From an uncultured Eggerthella sp. (lineage in GTDB: Bacteria > Actinomycetota > Coriobacteriia > Coriobacteriales > Eggerthellaceae), in NCBI GenBank assembly GCA_900548955.1, contig URMQ01000045.1, forward strand, positions 1-11,542: a DNA stretch of 11,542 nucleotides, in the 5' to 3' direction. Position 1 is the first letter of the stretch. The number at the start of each line of letters is the position of its first letter. Made by a program: the position numbers and the translations under genes. This document shows positions 7,309 through 11,542 of this stretch, in pieces. Below the pieces are notes generated by a model, which had not been told where the DNA came from, made no database searches, and worked only from the letters and a program-made list of their open reading frames with translations.

Positions 7309-7420
7309 TAATGGCACTGCGATAACGTTGCCACGGACTGCGCTATTGCGATAAATGCGTCGCGGTAATGTTGCTGTAAAAGCACTGTAGAAATGTTGCG
7401 GTAGTAGTGCTGCAGTAATA
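7305..7420. repeat. Degenerate short repeats filling the hisH-hisA gap
   Basis: The gap is made of drifted copies, 12-16 bp each, of a unit like GTAGTARTGYTGC. Examples are GTAGTAATGGCACTGC (7305-7320), GCGGTAATGTTGCT and GTAAAAGCACTGT (about 7362-7388), and GTAGTAGTGCTGCA (7401-7414). A 24-base stretch starting at 7308 matches one starting at 7376 at about 17 positions. It contains no terminator or convincing promoter. The hisA ribosome binding site AAGGAG (7421-7426) follows directly. Likely a local slippage expansion; no function is evident. Confidence 0.5.
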
Positions 7421-7433
7421 AAGGAGAGAAGTA

Positions 7434-8168
7434 ATGGATCTGCTTCCTGCAATCGATATTTTAGATGGCAAGGCAGTACGTCTTGCTAAGGGCGATTACA
7501 ACGCCGTCACGGTATACAACGATAGTCCCGTAGCTCAGGCAGCGCTTTTCAAAGAGCAGGGTGCGCGTTGGATTCATGTGGTTGATCTCAATGGTGCTCG
7601 AAGCGGAGTACCTGAAAATATTGAGATAATCGAACGAATTATTCGCGAGACAGGTCTCAAAATTGAAGTTGGTGGCGGTGTGCGCAGTTTGGAAACTATT
7701 CGCCGTTTAGCTGATGCTGGCGTTTCGCGAGTGGTATTGGGCACGACGTTGGTAACCGATCAAGAATTTGCGAAGGCAGCACTTAAAGAATTTTCCGATA
7801 TGCTTACTGCAGGTATTGATGCCAAAAATGGAGAAGTTGCGGTAGCAGGATGGCGTGAAGGTGCAGGTGTTCCCGCTGAAGAACTCATTGCCGAGGTGGG
7901 AGCGCTCGGATTTAAGCACCTCGTGTATACCGATATTTCTCGTGATGGTATGCAAACGGGAATTGATGCAAAGCGCTACGTAGAAGTAGCAAAGGTGTTC
8001 GGGAACCCCGTTATTGCATCAGGCGGCGTGGCAAATTTGCTTGATATTGAAAATCTCGCTGAGGTGGCTTCTTCTATAGAAGGAGTAATTGCAGGACGCG
8101 CGGTATATGAGGGAAGCCTCGATGTACCAGCAGCGCTTGCGCTCTGTGAAAGGACTCATTCATGCTAA
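7434..8168 (+). CDS. hisA: ProFAR isomerase (phosphoribosylformimino-AICAR-phosphate isomerase)
   Basis: A TIM-barrel isomerase (EC 5.3.1.16) that performs an Amadori rearrangement of ProFAR to PRFAR. The 244 residues match the family. Catalytic Asp residues are D8 (PAIDILDGKAVRL) and D129 (GIDAKNGEVAVAGW). The two phosphate-binding halves are EVGGGVRSLETI (78-89) and ASGGVANLLDI (195-205). GDYNAVTVYNDSP resembles ordinary bacterial HisA more than the dual-function PriA of mycobacteria and streptomycetes, so a role in tryptophan synthesis is not suggested. AAGGAG lies 7 bases before ATG. The last 7 bases overlap hisF, implying coupled translation. Confidence 0.97.
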   Translation: MDLLPAIDILDGKAVRLAKGDYNAVTVYNDSPVAQAALFKEQGARWIHVVDLNGARSGVPENIEIIERIIRETGLKIEVGGGVRSLETIRRLADAGVSRVVLGTTLVTDQEFAKAALKEFSDMLTAGIDAKNGEVAVAGWREGAGVPAEELIAEVGALGFKHLVYTDISRDGMQTGIDAKRYVEVAKVFGNPVIASGGVANLLDIENLAEVASSIEGVIAGRAVYEGSLDVPAALALCERTHSC

Positions 8169-8926
8169 CAAAGCGTGTTATTCCCTGTATGGATGTCAAA
8201 GACGGCAGGGTAGTAAAGGGTGTCAATTTCGTTAATCTTCGTGATGCAGGAGATCCTATCGAGCTTGCCCAGCGCTATGACGAACAGCGTGCAGATGAAG
8301 TTATTTTTCTTGACATAACCGCTACTCATGAAGGTCGTGCAACCACCGTTGAAATGGCTAGCCGTGCGAGTGAGGAACTTCACCTGCCCTATTGTGTTGG
8401 CGGTGGTTTTCGAAGTGTGGCCGACATTCGAACCATGATAGCTGCGGGTGCCGATAAAGTTTCGGTGAATTCTGCGGCGCTTGCAGATCCTTCTCTTATA
8501 ACGCAAGCAGCTGCTGCATTTGGCACCCAGGCAATTATATGTGCTATTGATGCAAAACAGGTTCCTGGAAATCCCGATAAATGGGAAGTGTATGTGCATG
8601 GTGGCCGCAAGAATACGGGCGTCGATGCCATTGATTGGGCAATAGAGGCAGCTAAGCGTGGTGCAGGCGAAATTCTGTTGACCAGTATGGATCGCGATGG
8701 CAGTAAAGATGGCTTTGATATCCCTCTAACTCGTGCAGTTGCTCGTGCGGTTAATATTCCCGTTATTGCATCAGGTGGTGTGGGTAAGCTTGAGCATTTT
8801 GCCGAGGGTATTATCGAGGGCGAAGCTGATGCGGTGTTGGCGGCAAGTGTGTTCCATTTTGGAGAACTGACTATTCGCGAAGTTAAGGAATATATGAGAT
8901 CTCAGGGAATACCTGTTCGGTTGTAA
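8162..8926 (+). CDS. hisF: Imidazole glycerol phosphate synthase, cyclase subunit
   Basis: The TIM-barrel cyclase half of IGP synthase; it combines PRFAR with ammonia delivered by HisH to give imidazole glycerol phosphate and AICAR. The 254 residues match the usual length. Catalytic D11 (CMDVKDGRVVKG) and D130 (CAIDAK) are in the canonical positions. Other landmarks are FVNLRDAGDP (23-32), LDITATHEGR (50-59), GGGFRS (80-85; Ile is commoner than Phe here), SVNSAAL (101-107), TSMDRDGSKDGFD (174-186) and IASGGVG (202-208). AAAGGA at 8149-8154, inside hisA, is its ribosome binding site. The partner hisH is two genes upstream rather than adjacent. An 86-bp gap follows with nothing recognisable in it. 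Confidence 0.98.
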   Translation: MLTKRVIPCMDVKDGRVVKGVNFVNLRDAGDPIELAQRYDEQRADEVIFLDITATHEGRATTVEMASRASEELHLPYCVGGGFRSVADIRTMIAAGADKVSVNSAALADPSLITQAAAAFGTQAIICAIDAKQVPGNPDKWEVYVHGGRKNTGVDAIDWAIEAAKRGAGEILLTSMDRDGSKDGFDIPLTRAVARAVNIPVIASGGVGKLEHFAEGIIEGEADAVLAASVFHFGELTIREVKEYMRSQGIPVRL

Positions 8927-9012
8927 AAGCGTATTTTGCTGACTTTGCCGAGATCAACGACATCGCAACGAGAAATGGCGCTAAAAACAATAGGGTATCG
9001 CGAGAGGTAACA

Positions 9013-9390
9013 ATGACTTCTTCTGAATTACAAAAAGAAACAATTTCGACATCGGTCGATAGGGAATCTGCTGAATTAACACTCGATGATTTTTCCTACA
9101 ATGCCGATGGACTTATTCCCTGCATTGTTCAAGATGCTAATACGCTCGAAGTTTTGATGATGGCATGGATGAATAAAGAATCACTTCGTCGTACGTTAGA
9201 ACAAGGTACGACTTGGTTCTGGTCGCGCAGTCGCCAAAAATTCTGGCATAAAGGTGAAGAGTCGGGCAATACGCAGGAATTAGTGGAGCTTCGTTATGAT
9301 TGCGATGCGGACACGTTGTTGGCGTTAGTGCGTCCAGCAGGGCCTGCTTGTCATACAGGAAATATCTCCTGTTTTTATCGTACGCTTTAA
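9013..9390 (+). CDS. hisI: Phosphoribosyl-AMP cyclohydrolase (monofunctional HisI)
   Basis: This enzyme (EC 3.5.4.19) opens the adenine ring of phosphoribosyl-AMP, the third pathway step. The 125-residue protein contains the full domain: SRSRQKFWHKGEESGNTQ (71-88), the metal site DCDAD (96-100: D96, D98 and D100 for Mg, C97 for Zn), ACHTG (112-116, C113) and C120. About 25 non-conserved residues precede the core, which begins near LDDFSYNADGLIP. ATG at 9013 is supported by GAGAGG 5 bases upstream. There is no HisE (phosphoribosyl-ATP pyrophosphohydrolase) domain or neighbouring gene, so that activity must be encoded elsewhere. It is the last recognisable his gene in this run; no clear intrinsic terminator follows. 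Confidence 0.97.
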   Translation: MTSSELQKETISTSVDRESAELTLDDFSYNADGLIPCIVQDANTLEVLMMAWMNKESLRRTLEQGTTWFWSRSRQKFWHKGEESGNTQELVELRYDCDADTLLALVRPAGPACHTGNISCFYRTL

Positions 9391-9509
9391 AAGATACGCA
9401 AAAGGCATCCGCAGAATAGATGCGCAAAGCTGCCCGCAAAATTGATATATAAAGCGGTATATAGAACAGTTGCTCAAAAAAGATTTGGGTAAGCGACATG
9501 CAATAGAAA

Positions 9510-9609
9510 TGCGCAATTTGACCATTTTTGTGGAATAACGTACGAATTTTTCGTGCGGAGCATCATATGCCGATAAGATACTTTGAATACAGGTAAGCAA
9601 ATTGCGCAA
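9510..9609. repeat. Long-range inverted repeat with nested hairpin before the DUF5685-like gene
   Basis: TGCGCAATTTG (9510-9520) and its exact complement CAAATTGCGCA (9598-9608) form an 11-bp perfect inverted repeat with a 77-bp interior. Inside is a hairpin with arms CGTACGAA (9539-9546) and TTCGTGCG (9550-9557), 8 pairs with one G-T, and loop TTT. The heptamer TGCGCAA occurs three times in direct orientation, at 9421, 9510 and 9603. There is no T-run after the hairpin, so it is not an intrinsic terminator. It could be a pair of operator sites or a structured leader. The rest of the 237-bp gap (9391-9509) has only weak pairing (GCATC/GATGC) and nothing else I can name. Confidence 0.5.
9518..9546 (+). 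promoter_or_regulatory. Candidate promoter for the DUF5685-like / J-protein genes
   Basis: TTGACC (9518-9523, 5 of 6 to the -35 consensus) is followed after 17 bp by TACGAA (9541-9546, a weak -10). The -35 overlaps one arm of the 11-bp inverted repeat and the -10 overlaps the nested hairpin, which would suit a regulated promoter. No CIRCE or HAIR heat-shock operator is visible. Confidence 0.35.
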
Positions 9610-9627
9610 GCACATAAGAGGTAGTCA

Positions 9628-10467
9628 TTGTTTGGGTTTATCCTTCCCAATTTAGAGAGCTTGGAAGAAGCTGAGCAGAAACGGTATCGTGCCGTGTATT
9701 GCGGTGTGTGCCGATCAATTAAAAACCGCTATGGGCAGCTTCCCCGAGTAACTATCTCTTTTGATATGACCTTTTTAACGTTAGTGTTAGGGTCACTCTA
9801 TGAACCTAAGGAAATAAGCGGTGCTAAACGTTGTCCTGTGCATCCCACTACTCCACAAACTTTTTCTATGAGTGAATATAGTGATTATGCAGCGGATTTA
9901 AGCGTTGCGTTTGCCTATCATAAGTTGCTTGACGATTGGCAAGACGATCGGATGATGCGATCTCGCGCAGCGGCTTTTGCGCTGTCGGGGGCGTACCGAA
10001 AAGCAAAAAAGCGAATACCGCATGCATGCGATTGTATTGAGGCAACCATGCGCGATATTCAGAACATGGAATACGAAATTAAACATTCCTCCAATCAATC
10101 AGATATTCCTTTTGATGCTCCTGCGAATTGTTTTGGTATGTTGCTAGGGGAACTATTTGCCTATAAAAATGACTTTTGGGCAACAGATCTGCGTCGTTTT
10201 GGTGCACGTTTAGGAAAGTTTGTGTACGTCATGGATGCAGCGATGGACTTGGAGGAAGATTTACGAACAGGTTCATATAATCCATTTAAGTACATGGAGC
10301 ACGACACGCAAGCGCTTCGAGATAATTTGGAATATCTTGCAGCAAGTATGACGGATGCTTTTGAGCGTTTGCCGCTTGAGCGAGATATGCAGGTAATGAG
10401 AAGCGTGTTGTATGCGGGCGTGTGGCAGCGTTTTGAGGCGAAGGAGAAAAAGGACCACGATGGTTAA
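9628..10467 (+). CDS. DUF5685-like protein of unknown function
   Basis: A 279-residue protein that I recall as resembling the DUF5685 family: the N-terminus MFGFILPNLESL, then ERYKAVYCGLC-like EQKRYRAVYCGVC, and YAADLSVAFAYHKLLDDWQDD. No function is established to my knowledge. Visible features are a possible metal site, C25-x2-C28 with C69-x2-H72; an Asp-rich motif DDWQDD (102-107); an NCFGMLLGELFAY helix (167-179); and a second acidic motif DAAMDLEED (203-211) followed by G215 and NPF. The sequence looks all-alpha with no signal peptide or clear membrane span. The start is TTG at 9628, supported by AAGAGG 6 bases upstream and by the conserved MFG beginning. It overlaps the J-protein gene by 8 bp, so the two are probably co-translated and work together. 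Family assignment is from memory of the motifs and is moderately sure. Confidence 0.78.
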   Translation: MFGFILPNLESLEEAEQKRYRAVYCGVCRSIKNRYGQLPRVTISFDMTFLTLVLGSLYEPKEISGAKRCPVHPTTPQTFSMSEYSDYAADLSVAFAYHKLLDDWQDDRMMRSRAAAFALSGAYRKAKKRIPHACDCIEATMRDIQNMEYEIKHSSNQSDIPFDAPANCFGMLLGELFAYKNDFWATDLRRFGARLGKFVYVMDAAMDLEEDLRTGSYNPFKYMEHDTQALRDNLEYLAASMTDAFERLPLERDMQVMRSVLYAGVWQRFEAKEKKDHDG

Positions 10468-11248
10468 AGACCCCTATGAGGTTTTGGGTGTAAGCCGAGA
10501 TGCATCGGCTGACGAAATTAAAAAAGCATATCGTAAAAAGGCACGCGAAAATCACCCAGACTTAAATCCTAATGACCCCAAAGCTGCTGAACGTATGAAT
10601 GAGGTTAACGAAGCATACGATCGAATCACTAATCCCGAAAAATATAAAGCGAGTGATCGTCGTGCGGCTGGTGCACAAGGGGGCTATGGCGGCTACGGTG
10701 CTGGGGCTGGTTATGGTGGATCTGCCGCAGGGGGCTCTGCTCAAGGACACGGTTCTGGCGGACCTGGCCAGGGCTATAGTTCTTCTGGTCCTTATGGCTG
10801 GTCTACTATTGATTTTGATGATATTTTCGGTTTTGGTGGCATGGGCGGCTTTGGCGCTATTCATCCAGAAGCCATACCGTCTGATATTGCCGAGGTTCGC
10901 AATGCTATTGATGCCATCAATGTTGGTAGATACCAGCAAGCGGTCAATATCTTAAATCAGGTAACAAGTACGGGCAGAAATGCTCGATGGTATTACATTA
11001 GCGCTATCGCTAATCATGGTGTAGGTAATTCAATGATGGCAAACGAACAAATTCGTCGTGCTATAAAACTTGATCCGAACAATCGCGAATATCGACAAGC
11101 GCAACAGCAATTTCAGATGGCAGGTGCAGCCTATCAGCAGGAAGGCAAGGAACGCGGCTTTACGGTAGGCATGGATCCTAACATGATTTGCTGCGGTTTG
11201 TGCTTGGGTATGTATGGCTGCTCGAATTTGGGAATTTTTTGTATCTAG
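10460..11248 (+). CDS. J-domain (DnaJ-like) co-chaperone with TPR-like region and Cys-rich C-terminus
   Basis: A 262-residue protein. Residues 2-66 form a J domain (DPYEVLGVSRDASADEIKKAY) with the HPD motif at 32-34, which stimulates the Hsp70 ATPase. Residues 70-135 are a Gly/Ser/Tyr-rich linker ending in DDIFGFGGMGGFG. Residues 142-220 look like two TPR-type helical hairpins (NVGRYQQAVNILNQ; MMANEQIRRAIKLDPNN). The C-terminus (243-262) is hydrophobic and Cys-rich: C244, C245, C248, C254, C261. It lacks the CxxCxGxG zinc domain and the substrate-binding domains of true DnaJ, so it is a specialised J-protein. ATG at 10460 has AAGGA 5 bases upstream; an in-frame ATG at 10412 would add an Arg-rich leader deep inside the previous gene and lacks a ribosome binding site. 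It lies 71 bp before dnaK, its likely partner. Confidence 0.92.
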   Translation: MVKDPYEVLGVSRDASADEIKKAYRKKARENHPDLNPNDPKAAERMNEVNEAYDRITNPEKYKASDRRAAGAQGGYGGYGAGAGYGGSAAGGSAQGHGSGGPGQGYSSSGPYGWSTIDFDDIFGFGGMGGFGAIHPEAIPSDIAEVRNAIDAINVGRYQQAVNILNQVTSTGRNARWYYISAIANHGVGNSMMANEQIRRAIKLDPNNREYRQAQQQFQMAGAAYQQEGKERGFTVGMDPNMICCGLCLGMYGCSNLGIFCI

Positions 11249-11263
11249 AATCAGGTATCGCGT

Positions 11264-11295
11264 CGCTTGCGTGAACCTTGTAGGTTTACGAAGCG
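11264..11295 (+). other. Hairpin in the dnaK leader
   Basis: Arms CGCTTGCGTGAACC (11264-11277) and GGTTTACGAAGCG (11283-11295) pair over 12-13 positions with one bulged G and one G-U, loop TTGTA. It ends 12 bases before the AGAGGA ribosome binding site of dnaK (11308-11313). No T-run follows, so it is not a terminator. It may set apart dnaK mRNA by processing or stabilisation, or be an operator dyad; it does not match CIRCE or HAIR. Confidence 0.5.
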
Positions 11296-11319
11296 TTATC
11301 TAAGAAAAGAGGATCTTAC

Positions 11320-11542
11320 ATGGGTGCTGCAATTGGAATCGATTTAGGAACCACCAATAGTTGTATGGCAACAATGGAGGGTGGTCGTGTAACTATTATT
11401 CCTAATGCAGAAGGCGAGCGTACAACACCAAGCGTGGTGGCGTTTTCTAAAGACGGTGAACGCCTTGTTGGCAGCATTGCTCAACGTCAAGCAGCGGTAA
11501 ATCCCGAACGTACTATTTCTTCAGTAAAGCGCCACATGGGAA
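11320..11542 (+). CDS. dnaK: Chaperone DnaK (Hsp70), N-terminal part only
   Basis: The first 74 residues of Hsp70; the gene runs off the right end. The translation shows the phosphate-1 motif IGIDLGTTNSC (5-15), then PNAEGERTTPSVVAF (28-42) and NPERTISSVKRHMG (61-74), all diagnostic of bacterial DnaK. It is an ATP-driven cytoplasmic chaperone working with a J-protein and GrpE. ATG at 11320 follows AGAGGA by 6 bases. The upstream J-domain gene lies on the same strand with a 71-bp gap holding a hairpin but no terminator, so read-through from the DUF5685-like gene is likely. No -35/-10 pair of its own is convincing. Confidence 0.97.
   Translation, partial: MGAAIGIDLGTTNSCMATMEGGRVTIIPNAEGERTTPSVVAFSKDGERLVGSIAQRQAAVNPERTISSVKRHMG

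Noticed and set aside
9391..9480. Intrinsic terminator after hisI.
   Set aside because: Only a 5-bp stem (GCATC/GATGC) and AT-rich weak pairings are present, with no T-run after a GC stem.
9137..9615. Two minus-strand open frames covering hisI and the gap after it.
   Set aside because: They are mostly antisense to hisI, lack family features and ribosome binding sites, and look like chance frames.
10412..10459. Upstream in-frame ATG that would lengthen the J-domain protein by 16 residues.
   Set aside because: No ribosome binding site, an Arg-rich translation unlike J-protein N-termini, and a 56-bp overlap with the preceding gene; ATG at 10460 is well supported.
11249..11319. CIRCE (HrcA) or HAIR (HspR) operator before dnaK.
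   Set aside because: The dyad present does not match TTAGCACTC-N9-GAGTGCTAA or CTTGAGT-N7-ACTCAAG.

Overview
The window holds the core of a histidine biosynthesis operon on the + strand, two stress-type genes divergent from it on the left, and the start of a chaperone cluster on the right. Base composition is moderate by eye (neither AT- nor GC-rich). ATG starts with GGAG-type ribosome binding sites, a short-form HisG that uses HisZ, and a DUF5685-like gene beside a J-domain gene and dnaK suggest a Gram-positive anaerobe. My best guess is an Actinomycetota of class Coriobacteriia, but Bacillota cannot be excluded from sequence alone. HisA is of the ordinary type rather than the PriA type of high-GC actinobacteria.

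Left part (1-1728): two minus-strand genes, a gamma-class carbonic anhydrase family protein followed downstream by a single-domain universal stress protein. The spacer between them carries a degenerate array of about 18-bp repeats and a good -10 box for the usp gene. The 337-bp divergent gap before the his operon has a 12-bp palindrome and three short direct repeats close to the his start, a candidate operator region. There is no T-box.

Middle (1729-9390): hisZG (one fused reading frame), hisD, hisC, hisB, hisH, hisA, hisF and hisI, all + strand. Most junctions are tight: 3 bp between hisG and hisD, 2 bp between hisD and hisC, a 1-bp overlap for hisB/hisH and a 7-bp overlap for hisA/hisF. The hisH-hisA gap is unusually long (125 bp) and made of degenerate repeats. 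Together these genes cover every step from PRPP + ATP to histidine except the HisE pyrophosphohydrolase and the histidinol-phosphate phosphatase, which are not in the window.

Right part (9391-11542): a 237-bp gap with an inverted-repeat architecture and a candidate promoter leads into a DUF5685-like gene of unknown function (TTG start). It overlaps by 8 bp a gene for a J-domain protein with a Gly-rich linker, a TPR-like segment and a Cys-rich hydrophobic C-terminus. A 71-bp gap containing a strong hairpin precedes dnaK, which runs off the end of the window. The arrangement suggests a J-protein and an uncharacterised partner supplied together with Hsp70. The most interesting leads are the HisZ-HisG fusion, the DUF5685/J-protein/DnaK module, and the three independent intergenic patches of short degenerate repeats.
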